A DNA stretch of 21,874 bases from RGIG5299 sp045588575 (GTDB taxonomy: Bacteria > Bacillota > Clostridia > Oscillospirales > RGIG5299): the NCBI GenBank assembly GCA_045588575.1, contig JAZNEJ010000007.1:1-21874 (forward strand), written 5' to 3'. The notes beneath the pieces are model-generated. The model saw only the letters and a program-made list of their open reading frames with translations. It ran no database searches and was not told where the DNA came from. Shown piece by piece: positions 1-6,836 of the stretch. Within the stretch, counting starts at the first letter, position 1; every line of letters begins with the position of its first letter. The position numbers and the translations under genes are program-made.

Positions 1-165
1 CTGTCTAATTGTGTCTTGTGCTTGCTGAAAAAGAAGCGGAAGATTTCCGCAAATATAATAGGTGAAAATAAGATGATGATTTTCTTTGCCGTCAACTTGA
101 AAATAATGTCGGCAAAATGTCGGCAAAGGGCAAAAAATATAACCCTATCGTCTAAACAACGATAG
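1..165 (+). other. possible 3' end of a truncated ORF
   Basis: The first reading frame is open from the window edge to a TAG at 163-165 (54 codons), giving a basic, cysteine-containing tail. It could be the C-terminus of a gene that starts outside the window; site-specific recombinases in Clostridia can end in comparable basic tails, but that is only an impression. The stop lies inside the hairpin at 143-167 and the frame crosses a tandem repeat, so it may equally be non-coding. A small perfect hairpin (6-bp arms at 36-41 and 45-50) lies within it. Nothing else is recognisable in 1-193. Confidence 0.2.
106..127. repeat. 11-bp perfect tandem repeat, two copies
   Basis: ATGTCGGCAAA occurs at 106-116 and again immediately at 117-127. 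A reverse-complement partial copy, TTTGCCG, lies at 85-91, so CGGCAAA is repeated in both orientations. The function is unknown. It may be repeat sequence inside a coding tail or a recombinase arm-type site. Confidence 0.6.
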
Positions 166-167
166 GG
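143..167 (-). terminator. terminator of the GGGtGRT gene
   Basis: An 8-bp perfect stem (CCCTATCG at 143-150 with CGATAGGG at 160-167) has a 9-nt loop. On the minus strand it is followed by a U-rich run (TTATATTTTTT). It lies 26 bp after the stop of the minus-strand GGGtGRT gene. The plus-strand side is also T-rich, so it may work in both directions. Confidence 0.75.
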
Positions 168-193
168 GTAATTTTCTTAAAAACCCTTATAAA

Positions 194-1195
194 TCAAGCC
201 TTTGAAGCTTCTTCAATCGCAACGGCAACTGCTACAGTCATACCGACCATAGGGTTGTTACCTGCACCGATTAAGCCCATCATTTCAACGTGAGCGGGAA
301 CAGAAGAAGAACCGGCAAACTGAGCGTCGCCGTGCATTCTGCCCATAGAGTCTGTAAGACCGTAGGAAGCAGGGCCTGCAGCAACGTTATCGGGGTGGAG
401 AGTTCTGCCGGTACCGCCGCCGGAAGCAACGGAGAAGTATTTTTTGCCGTTTTCAATAGCCCATTTCTTATAAGTACCTGCAACGAGGTGCTGGAAACGG
501 GTGGGGTTGGTGGAGTTGCCGGTGATAGAAACGTCAACGTTTTCGAGCTGCATAATTGCAACGCCTTCCAAAACGTCGTTAGCACCGTAGCAAAGAACCT
601 TAGATTTTTCACCGTCGGAATATGCGTGCTTATCGAGAACCTTTAAGGTGTTGGTGTAGAAATCGTATTCGGTTTTAACGTAGGTAAAACCGTTAATTCT
701 CGAAATAATGAAAGCAGCGTCTTTTCCAAGACCGTTTAAAATAACCTTTAAGGGTTCTTTTCTTACTTTGTTAGCGGTTCTTGCAATACCGATAGCGCCT
801 TCAGCAGCAGCGAAAGACTCGTGTCCTGCAAGGAAGCAGAAGCATTTGGTTTCTTCGCGGAGAAGCATTGCGCCGAGGTTGCCGTGGCCTAAGCCAACGT
901 TACGTGATTCGGCAACGGAACCGGGAACGCAGAAAGCCTGAAGACCGATGCCGATTGCTTCAGCGGCGTCTGCAGCGTTTTTAATGCCTTTTTTAAGAGC
1001 GATAGCGGTGCCGAGGGTGTAAGCCCAAACTGCGTTCTCAAAAGCTATGGGCTGAACGCCTTTAACTATTGATTCAACGTTAATATTCTTAGAGAGGCAG
1101 AGTTCGTTAGCATCTTCAAGAGATTTAAAACCGTATTCGGCAAGAACTTTGTCGATGCCTGCCATTCTTCTTTCTTTTCCTTCAAAATTGGCCAT
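194..1195 (-). CDS. GGGtGRT family protein, function unknown
   Basis: This 333-aa protein carries the family's defining motif GGGTGRT at residues 259-265, within a Gly/Ala-rich C-terminal half. Cysteines are at 33, 89, 118, 120 and 202; C118 and C120 form a CxC in 'KCFCF'. There is no signal peptide and no clear membrane segment. ATG at 1195 is chosen because AGGAGG (1204-1209) lies 8 nt upstream; the frame stays open for 40 codons further, but that stretch only shadows the upstream gene. The ribosome binding site begins right at the upstream gene's stop, so the two genes are co-transcribed and probably translationally coupled. That neighbour is a NifU/IscU-like scaffold, which suggests a role tied to Fe-S metabolism (inference). 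Family assignment is certain; biochemical function is not known. Confidence 0.93.
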   Translation of the reverse strand: MANFEGKERRMAGIDKVLAEYGFKSLEDANELCLSKNINVESIVKGVQPIAFENAVWAYTLGTAIALKKGIKNAADAAEAIGIGLQAFCVPGSVAESRNVGLGHGNLGAMLLREETKCFCFLAGHESFAAAEGAIGIARTANKVRKEPLKVILNGLGKDAAFIISRINGFTYVKTEYDFYTNTLKVLDKHAYSDGEKSKVLCYGANDVLEGVAIMQLENVDVSITGNSTNPTRFQHLVAGTYKKWAIENGKKYFSVASGGGTGRTLHPDNVAAGPASYGLTDSMGRMHGDAQFAGSSSVPAHVEMMGLIGAGNNPMVGMTVAVAVAIEEASKA

Positions 1196-1208
1196 TTTAA
1201 AACCCTCC

Positions 1209-1901
1209 TTATTCCTTTCTGGGATCGACGTACTTGGCGGCGTTTTCGAATCTGCCGTAAGTGCCGATGTTCTTCTCGTAGGCTTCGTTGGGGGTGAGAC
1301 CCTTTTTGATGCCATCCATCATTTTGCCAAGGTGAACGAACTGATATCCGGTAACCTCGTTGTTGTCATCGAGAGCAAGCTTAAGGATGTAGCCTTCAGC
1401 CATTTCAAGATATCTAACACCTTTTTCTTTGGTGCCGAACATTGTTCCAACCTGAGAACGAAGACCTTTGCCGAGGTCCTCAAGGCTTGCGCCAACGGGA
1501 AGACCGTTTTCAGAGAAAGCGGTTTGAGTTCTGCCGTAAACGAGCTGGAGGAAAATTTCTCTCATTGCAACGTTAATAGCGTCGCAAACGAGGTCGGTAT
1601 TTAAAGCCTCTAAAATGGTTTTGCCCTGGAGAATTTCACAAGCCATAGCGGCAGAGTGAGTCATGCCGGAGCAACCGAGAGTTTCAACGAGGGCTTCTTC
1701 GATAATTCCGTTTTTTACGTTAAGAGTGAGTTTGCAGCAACCCTGCTGAGGTGCGCACCAACCAATACCGTGTGAAAGGCCGGAAATATCTTTAATTTCG
1801 TAAGCCTTAACCCATTTGCCTTCTTCGGGAATGGGAGCAGGACCGTGATTGGGGCCTTTTGCAATGCTGCACATAGCCTGAACTTCATGTGTACAATTCA
1901 T
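1209..1901 (-). CDS. NifU/IscU-like iron-sulfur cluster scaffold protein
   Basis: This 230-aa protein resembles the IscU/NifU N-terminal scaffold over roughly residues 45-125. It has CAPQQGCC at 49-56, the 'GCSG' loop with C77, and C106, matching the three ligand-cysteine regions of IscU. Additional cysteines at 3, 11 and 88 are not part of the usual trio. The last ~105 residues go beyond the scaffold fold and are specific to this subfamily. ATG at 1901 has AGGAG (1909-1913) 7 nt upstream and a strong promoter (1934-1962). It is the first gene of a two-gene unit with the GGGtGRT gene. No cysteine desulfurase (IscS/NifS/SufS) lies in the window, so the sulfur donor must be elsewhere. Likely role: assembly or delivery of Fe-S clusters in the cytoplasm. 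Confidence 0.85.
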   Translation of the reverse strand: MNCTHEVQAMCSIAKGPNHGPAPIPEEGKWVKAYEIKDISGLSHGIGWCAPQQGCCKLTLNVKNGIIEEALVETLGCSGMTHSAAMACEILQGKTILEALNTDLVCDAINVAMREIFLQLVYGRTQTAFSENGLPVGASLEDLGKGLRSQVGTMFGTKEKGVRYLEMAEGYILKLALDDNNEVTGYQFVHLGKMMDGIKKGLTPNEAYEKNIGTYGRFENAAKYVDPRKE

Positions 1902-1933
1902 ATTAAAACTCCTTTGCTTTATTTAACTAATTA

Positions 1934-1962
1934 ATTATATCAATTTTTAAATTAATTTTCAA
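1934..1962 (-). promoter_or_regulatory. sigma-A promoter of the NifU-like/GGGtGRT operon
   Basis: On the minus strand, TTGAAA (1957-1962) and TATAAT (1934-1939) are separated by exactly 17 bp in a very A+T-rich gap between comF and the scaffold gene. Transcription would start near 1927, leaving a short leader before the ribosome binding site. Confidence 0.8.
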
Positions 1963-1993
1963 TAGATAAACGAAAAAAACATTATTTTATATA

Positions 1994-2674
1994 TTAATTA
2001 GAGTCGGTTGAACAAACGGTAATACAAATTATTTTATTTGCGTAAGGCTTTAATGAATCGGTTAAGGAAAGAAGGGTAGAGCCTGTTGTAACAACGTCAT
2101 CTATAACGATAATATTTTTACCTTCTATTGCTTTCGTGTCGATTACAAGATAAGCACCTTTGATATTTTCATATCTTGAAGCTTTACTTTCGGAAAGACT
2201 TTGGGGCGCCGAATGTTTAATTCTTTTAACGGCATTATTCACAACGGTTAAGTCAAGATTTTTGGCAAATGTTTTGGCAATAAATTCCGACTGATTAAAT
2301 CCTCTTTCACGCTTTCTTTTAGAAGATAAGGGAACGGGAATAACAATAGGCGGAGAAGAAAAACCGAAATTATTAACCGTCTTATAAAGAGATGCTAATT
2401 TTTCACCCAAAACTTTTGCGGAAACTTTGTTTGCGTTGAATTTTAAATTAAGAATGGCATCTCTCGAAACCGACTTATATTTACAATAAGAAATACACTT
2501 TATTTTGTTATCTAAAGTTCTACGCTGAATTTCGGGAGTAAAAAGGGCAGAACAATCCGAACAAAGATGAAGAGTGTTATCGGCATCTATTACTTTGTTA
2601 CAGCAAACACAACGGTTTGGGAATAAATACGCCCATAAAAATTCAGATATTTTTTCATTCATTTTCGAATTCAC
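1994..2674 (-). CDS. comF: ComF family protein (phosphoribosyltransferase fold)
   Basis: This 226-aa protein has the two ComF parts: an N-terminal four-cysteine zinc ribbon (CVCC at 22-25 and CSDC at 38-41) and a C-terminal type I phosphoribosyltransferase domain with the PRPP-loop motif 'IIVIDDVVTTGSTL' near 188-201. In naturally competent bacteria ComF acts in cytosolic processing of incoming single-stranded DNA; elsewhere its job is less clear. It overlaps the 3' end of recD2, with which it is probably co-translated. The frame can start at GTG 2674 or at ATG 2662 (codon 5). Neither has a good ribosome binding site, which fits coupling to recD2 translation. Other competence genes are absent here. 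Confidence 0.88.
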   Translation of the reverse strand: MNSKMNEKISEFLWAYLFPNRCVCCNKVIDADNTLHLCSDCSALFTPEIQRRTLDNKIKCISYCKYKSVSRDAILNLKFNANKVSAKVLGEKLASLYKTVNNFGFSSPPIVIPVPLSSKRKRERGFNQSEFIAKTFAKNLDLTVVNNAVKRIKHSAPQSLSESKASRYENIKGAYLVIDTKAIEGKNIIVIDDVVTTGSTLLSLTDSLKPYANKIICITVCSTDSN

Positions 2675-4865
2675 GCCTGATAAGATATTTTAATCCGCAA
2701 TAACTTGCATTTGACTTGCCGTTTTCAACCATTTTGGCAATGGTTTCCTTTTTACCTACAAATATAAGAAGTGATTTTGCTCGAGTAACCGCGGTGTAAA
2801 GCAAACAGCGATTTAAAAGCGGCTTGGGAGCTTCGAAAACGGGAATGATAATTGCTTTAAATTCACTTCCTTGACTTTTGTGAACAGTTATTGCATAAGC
2901 CGGTTCAAGCTCTCCGAGCATATCGTAGGAATATACGGCAACCTTATCGTCAAATCTAACAGTTAACATTTGCATAGGCTTGTTTACCGATGTGATTATA
3001 CCGATATCCCCGTTATATAGACCTTTTCCGCCTTCATCAAAATCTTTCGTCCACGGGATTTCATAATCGTTTTCGCACTGCATAACCTTATCGCCAAGAG
3101 CAAAAATGTGGTTTTTGAAAGTTATAGAGTTTTCTTCTCGGTTATTATAGTTTAGCGCAGCTTGCAAAACTTTGTTTAAAGCCTCAGTTCCGCACATAGT
3201 AAGTCTTGTTGGAGCAATTACCTGAATGTCTTGCAACGGATTAAATCCGTATGCTTCGGGAAGTCTGGTTGAAACAAGATTTGAAACAGTCAAGCAAACG
3301 TCGGTTTCCGAAGAACGCGGCATAAAGAAAAAGTCTTTGGAGTTATTTTTTAAATTAGGGAGTTTACCGTCTATAATGTCGTGCGCGGCAACGATAATGT
3401 CCGATTGAGCTGCTTGCCTGAAAATTTTTGTAAGAACAATCGTTTTAATACAGTTGGAGGAAACGAGATTACTGAAAAAATTTCCTGCCGCAACGGGAGG
3501 TAACTGGTCGGCATCGCCAACTAAAATAATAGAGGTAGAATCGGAAGTGGCTTTAAAAAGAGCGGACATAAGCATAACGTCGGCCATAGAGGCTTCATCA
3601 ATAATTATATAATCCGCTTCAAGAGTGTCCTCTTCATTTTTGCGGAAAATATATTTCTTAGCCGAGCTTTTTTCCATTTCTAAAAGACGGTGAATTGTTT
3701 TTGCTTCTCTGCCGGTAAGCTCTTCAATTCTTTTTGCGGCTCTTCCCGTAGGGGCGGCAAGTAATACTTTCTTTTCGCTTTTTTCAAGCACATCGAGTAT
3801 GCATAAAAGAGTGGTGGTTTTGCCTGTTCCGGGACCGCCGGTTAAAATTGAAATTTTAGAAGAAATGCATTCGCAAACCGCTTTCTTTTGCATATCGTTA
3901 AACTTTATGCCGCTTGCTGCTTCACGCTTTTCTATATGGATATCAACAGGTATAGCCTTAGGCTTGGAATTCACCATAGCGGCAATACGGCTTGCCAAAT
4001 AACACTCGGCATCGTAATAAGGGGTTAAATAAATAGCGGTTATTCCGTTAATATCCTCGTCTTCGCAAAGCTCACCTGAGATAATGAGGTCTTCAAGCAA
4101 AGGGAAGACGGATTCTTCTTCAATTTTAATTATTTTTGCGCAGGTTTCAATTAACTTTTCTTTAGGCAAAAAGGTATGTCCGTTGCCGAGATTGTGAGAA
4201 AGAATATATTTAAGCATTGCCTTAATGCGAATTTCGGCGTTAAAGGCAATTCCGAGCTTGCTCGCGAGTAAATCGGCCTTTTTAAAAGAAACGGCAATGT
4301 TTTCTTCGGTTAAAATATAAGGGTTTTCTTTAATTAAAGAAATCGCCGATGAGCCCAAAGCGTAATAAGCGTCCATTGCGTTTTGGGGAGTAAGACCATG
4401 GCTTTGAAAAAACAAAATTATAGGCTTGATTTCAAGAAGCTTTTTAAAATTTTCCGAAATAAGATTTGCTTTTTTAGAGGTAATTCCTTTGATTTCACAA
4501 AGTCTTTCGGGATAATTTTCAATTATATCAAAAGTGTCTTTTCCAAAACGCCCCGTAATTCTGGCGGCGGTTTGAGGACCAACACCTTCAAAAAGACCTG
4601 ATGCAAGATATTTGGCAATTTCATTTGAATTGTCGGGCATAGACGTTTCGAAGCTTTCAATTTTAAATTGATTACCGTATTTTGGGCTGGAAATATATTT
4701 GCCTGTTGCGGTTATATGCTGACCTTCGCCCAAGGAAGATAACAAACCAACGGCAATAACAGAACCGGAATCGTTTTCGATTTCCAACACGGTATAACCG
4801 TTTTCTTTGTTTCTGTAAATTATTTTGTCTATTTTGCCCGATAAAGTTACAATTTCTTCATCCAT
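2655..4865 (-). CDS. recD2: RecD2-type SF1B DNA helicase
   Basis: This 736-aa 5'-3' helicase of the RecD2 (YrrC-like) family acts without RecBC. Residues 1-75 form an OB-like N-terminal region, followed by helix-hairpin-helix-like segments (about 85-200). The helicase core starts near 320: Walker A GGPGTGKT (343-350), Walker B DEAS (423-426), motif III GDADQLPP (450-457), motif V VHKSQGSEF (661-669) and motif VI TAVTRAK (691-697). All catalytic motifs are intact and the length is normal for the family. ATG 4865 has GAGG (4873-4876) 7 nt upstream. It follows lexA on the same strand with a terminator in between, and overlaps comF downstream. Its likely role is replication fork and DNA damage tolerance. 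Confidence 0.95.
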   Translation of the reverse strand: MDEEIVTLSGKIDKIIYRNKENGYTVLEIENDSGSVIAVGLLSSLGEGQHITATGKYISSPKYGNQFKIESFETSMPDNSNEIAKYLASGLFEGVGPQTAARITGRFGKDTFDIIENYPERLCEIKGITSKKANLISENFKKLLEIKPIILFFQSHGLTPQNAMDAYYALGSSAISLIKENPYILTEENIAVSFKKADLLASKLGIAFNAEIRIKAMLKYILSHNLGNGHTFLPKEKLIETCAKIIKIEEESVFPLLEDLIISGELCEDEDINGITAIYLTPYYDAECYLASRIAAMVNSKPKAIPVDIHIEKREAASGIKFNDMQKKAVCECISSKISILTGGPGTGKTTTLLCILDVLEKSEKKVLLAAPTGRAAKRIEELTGREAKTIHRLLEMEKSSAKKYIFRKNEEDTLEADYIIIDEASMADVMLMSALFKATSDSTSIILVGDADQLPPVAAGNFFSNLVSSNCIKTIVLTKIFRQAAQSDIIVAAHDIIDGKLPNLKNNSKDFFFMPRSSETDVCLTVSNLVSTRLPEAYGFNPLQDIQVIAPTRLTMCGTEALNKVLQAALNYNNREENSITFKNHIFALGDKVMQCENDYEIPWTKDFDEGGKGLYNGDIGIITSVNKPMQMLTVRFDDKVAVYSYDMLGELEPAYAITVHKSQGSEFKAIIIPVFEAPKPLLNRCLLYTAVTRAKSLLIFVGKKETIAKMVENGKSNASYCGLKYLIRREFENE

Positions 4866-4882
4866 AGAAAAACCTCATAAAA

Positions 4883-4912
4883 AAACAGCAGTGATTTTGT
4901 TCACCGCTGTTT
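4883..4912 (-). terminator. terminator between lexA and recD2
   Basis: On the minus strand an 11-bp stem with one G-U pair (arms 4902-4912 and 4883-4894, 6-nt loop) is followed by seven T residues. The T run ends only a few bases before the recD2 ribosome binding site. It lies 7 bp past the lexA stop. It either ends lexA transcripts or attenuates read-through into recD2. Confidence 0.8.
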
Positions 4913-4919
4913 AAGTGCT

Positions 4920-5513
4920 TTAATAATATCTCATAACAGAAACTACTCTGCCGAGAATTTCGGCTTTATCAACAACGATGTCTTTGTAGTTTTCGTTTTC
5001 AGGACGCAAAATAATTTTTTCACCTGAACGGTAAAATCTTTTGCAGGTCGCCTCATCGTCAATAAGAGCAATAACGATTTCACCGTTTCCGGCAGCGGGA
5101 GTTTTTCGAACGATGACTATATCACCGTTTAAAATTCCCGCATTTATCATGCTTTCGCCTTTAATTGAAAGAGCGAAAAGCTCGTTATCATTATATTTTT
5201 TGCCGTTGGCATAGAAGGGGACCATTTGCTCAAAATTTTCTTCGGCTAAAATGGGTTGACCGGCGGCAACTTTGCCTAAAAGAGGTACTTGTGTTGTGAA
5301 ATTGAATTGAGCGGGAATGAGCGAACGGCTTTTATTGGGAGTGCTTATAAGACGTCCGTCTGCTATAAGATTATCAACGTGCGCCTGAACGGTTCCCGGC
5401 GATTTAAGACCAACGCCTTTTCCGATTTCTCTTATTGAAGGCGGAATTCCGTTTTTTAAATAATAATCTTCAATAAATCTGTAAATCATTTCCTTGCGTT
5501 CATTAAATTTCAA
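4920..5513 (-). CDS. lexA: LexA SOS-response repressor/autoprotease
   Basis: This 197-aa repressor has a winged-helix DNA-binding domain (about 1-65) containing 'PPSIREIG', and a C-terminal S24 peptidase domain. The self-cleavage site A84-G85 ('VAAGQP'), the catalytic serine S121 ('KGESM') and the lysine K158 are all present, so it should undergo RecA-stimulated autocleavage. The start is TTG at 5513, preceded by a near-perfect AAAGGAGGT (5521-5529) at 7-nt spacing; the N-terminus 'MKFNERKEMIYRFIEDY' fits the family. It lies between the ugpC-type gene and recD2. No SOS box (GAAC-N4-GTTC type) is visible in the 67 bp upstream, so autoregulation is not evident, and the promoter may lie further upstream. 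Confidence 0.95.
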   Translation of the reverse strand: MKFNERKEMIYRFIEDYYLKNGIPPSIREIGKGVGLKSPGTVQAHVDNLIADGRLISTPNKSRSLIPAQFNFTTQVPLLGKVAAGQPILAEENFEQMVPFYANGKKYNDNELFALSIKGESMINAGILNGDIVIVRKTPAAGNGEIVIALIDDEATCKRFYRSGEKIILRPENENYKDIVVDKAEILGRVVSVMRYY

Positions 5514-5541
5514 AAAATATACCTCCTTTCAAAGAGTAAAA

Positions 5542-5572
5542 CTGCCAAGACTGTTTGTGAAAGCCTTGGCAG
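5542..5572 (-). terminator. terminator of the ugpC-type gene, just before lexA
   Basis: An 8-bp perfect stem (CTGCCAAG at 5542-5549 with CTTGGCAG at 5565-5572) is followed on the minus strand by TTTT and then a mixed pyrimidine run. It lies 8 bp after the ugpC stop and about 12 bp before the lexA ribosome binding site. The T run is short, so partial read-through is plausible. Confidence 0.65.
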
Positions 5573-5580
5573 AAAAGTTA

Positions 5581-6702
5581 TTAGTTACAAATTGTGGTTT
5601 CGGTCTGTCTGTCGAAGATGTTAAGCTTATCGGGGTCGATAGCAATCTTAATCTTATCACCGGGCATGATAGCTGTTGTGGGCTTAACTCTTGCGGTAAA
5701 CTTGTTGCCGTCAATGTCGAGATAAAGGTAAGTTTCAGCGCCCATAAGTTCGGTAACTTCAACTTCAGCGGTGATGGTGCTGTCTTTCAAGCTTTCCATA
5801 TAGAAGTCTTCGTTATGAAGATGTTCGGGTCTGATACCGAGAATAACAGGTCTTTCTTCTTCAACGGCATTAACAACCTTTTTAAGCTCTGCTTTCTCTT
5901 CGGGGAGCTTAATAGAGAAGCCTGCGAATTCAACGTAAACGTTGCCATCCTTCTTCTTTTTGAGCTCAGCATCGATAAAGTTCATTTGAGGAGAACCGAT
6001 GAAGCCTGCAACGAAGGTGTTACAAGGACGCTCGTAAAGGTTTTGAGGAGTGTCAACCTGCTGAATAAGACCGTCTTTCATAACAACGATTCTGTCAGCC
6101 ATTGTCATAGCTTCGGTCTGGTCGTGAGTAACGTAAATGAAAGTGGTTCCGAGCTTTAAGTGGAGTTTCGAAATTTCGGTTCTCATCTGAGCACGGAGCT
6201 TTGCGTCGAGGTTTGAGAGAGGTTCGTCAAGTAAGAAAACCTTAGGCTCACGAACAATAGCACGACCCAAAGCAACACGCTGACGCTGACCGCCTGACAA
6301 AGCCTTCGGCTTTCTGTCGAGAAGGTGAGTGATGTCGAGAACTCTGGCAGCCTCTTCAACTCTCTTTTTAATATCATCCTTGGGAACTTTACGGAGCTTA
6401 AGACCGAAAGCCATGTTCTCAAAAACAGTCATATGAGGATAAAGAGCGTAGTTCTGGAAAACCATCGCGATATCTCTGTCTTTGGGAGCAACATCGTTAA
6501 CCAAACGGTCACCGATGTAAAGCTCACCTTCGGTAATTTCTTCAAGACCTGCAATCATTCTTAAAGTGGTTGATTTGCCGCAACCGGAGGGACCAACCAA
6601 AATAATAAACTCTTTGTCTTTGATTTCAAGGTTGAAATCAGAAACAGCGAGAACGTTACCGGCATATTTCTTATAAATTTTTCTAAGTGAAAGACTTGCC
6701 AT
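5581..6702 (-). CDS. ugpC: carbohydrate ABC transporter ATP-binding protein (UgpC/MsmK/MalK type)
   Basis: This 373-aa ATPase has a full NBD: Walker A GPSGCGKST (37-45), Q-loop at Q83, signature LSGGQ (135-139), Walker B ending DE (159-160) and H-loop H193. A C-terminal MalK-like regulatory/TOBE region (about 235-373) contains 'GIRPEHL'. The family energises sugar or glycerol-3-phosphate importers. No permease or binding protein flanks it, so it resembles MsmK-type shared ATPases that serve several sugar importers in Gram-positive bacteria (inference). The partial solute-binding protein at 21540-21874 shows this genome has such importers. ATG 6702 is preceded by an AGGAGG-type site (about 6710-6715). 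A hairpin lies in its leader (6719-6737). Confidence 0.93.
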   Translation of the reverse strand: MASLSLRKIYKKYAGNVLAVSDFNLEIKDKEFIILVGPSGCGKSTTLRMIAGLEEITEGELYIGDRLVNDVAPKDRDIAMVFQNYALYPHMTVFENMAFGLKLRKVPKDDIKKRVEEAARVLDITHLLDRKPKALSGGQRQRVALGRAIVREPKVFLLDEPLSNLDAKLRAQMRTEISKLHLKLGTTFIYVTHDQTEAMTMADRIVVMKDGLIQQVDTPQNLYERPCNTFVAGFIGSPQMNFIDAELKKKKDGNVYVEFAGFSIKLPEEKAELKKVVNAVEEERPVILGIRPEHLHNEDFYMESLKDSTITAEVEVTELMGAETYLYLDIDGNKFTARVKPTTAIMPGDKIKIAIDPDKLNIFDRQTETTICN

Positions 6703-6718
6703 TTTATTTCCTCCTGAA

Positions 6719-6756
6719 TTGGTTTGCTAAAAACCAAAATTATCTTGATAATTATA
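6719..6756 (-). promoter_or_regulatory. putative -10 element and leader hairpin of the ugpC-type gene
   Basis: On the minus strand TATAAT lies at 6751-6756, with no good -35 at 16-18 bp. Just downstream, TTGGTTT/AAACCAA (arms 6719-6725 and 6731-6737, 5-nt loop) forms a perfect 7-bp inverted repeat before the ribosome binding site. It could be an operator overlapping the start of transcription or an mRNA hairpin. No CcpA cre consensus was recognised. Confidence 0.45.
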
Positions 6757-6836
6757 CTACAAAATTCGCAAAAATGCCATTGGCGTATTCTACAATTTTT
6801 TATTTTTTTTTTGTGTATTTTGCACAATTGGTAAGA

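Noticed and set aside
290..646. 118-codon plus-strand ORF inside the GGGtGRT gene
   Set aside because: Antisense shadow of a conserved gene, with no start signal.
1196..1315. 40-codon N-terminal extension of the GGGtGRT frame
   Set aside because: It lies inside the scaffold gene in another frame; the ribosome binding site at 1204-1209 marks ATG 1195 as the start.
1149..1604. 151-codon plus-strand ORF across the scaffold/GGGtGRT junction
   Set aside because: Antisense shadow; it covers the ribosome binding site of the real gene on the other strand.
5494..6159. 221-codon plus-strand ORF over lexA start and the ugpC-type gene
   Set aside because: It is antisense to well-supported genes, has low-complexity hydrophobic content, and has no ribosome binding site or family match.
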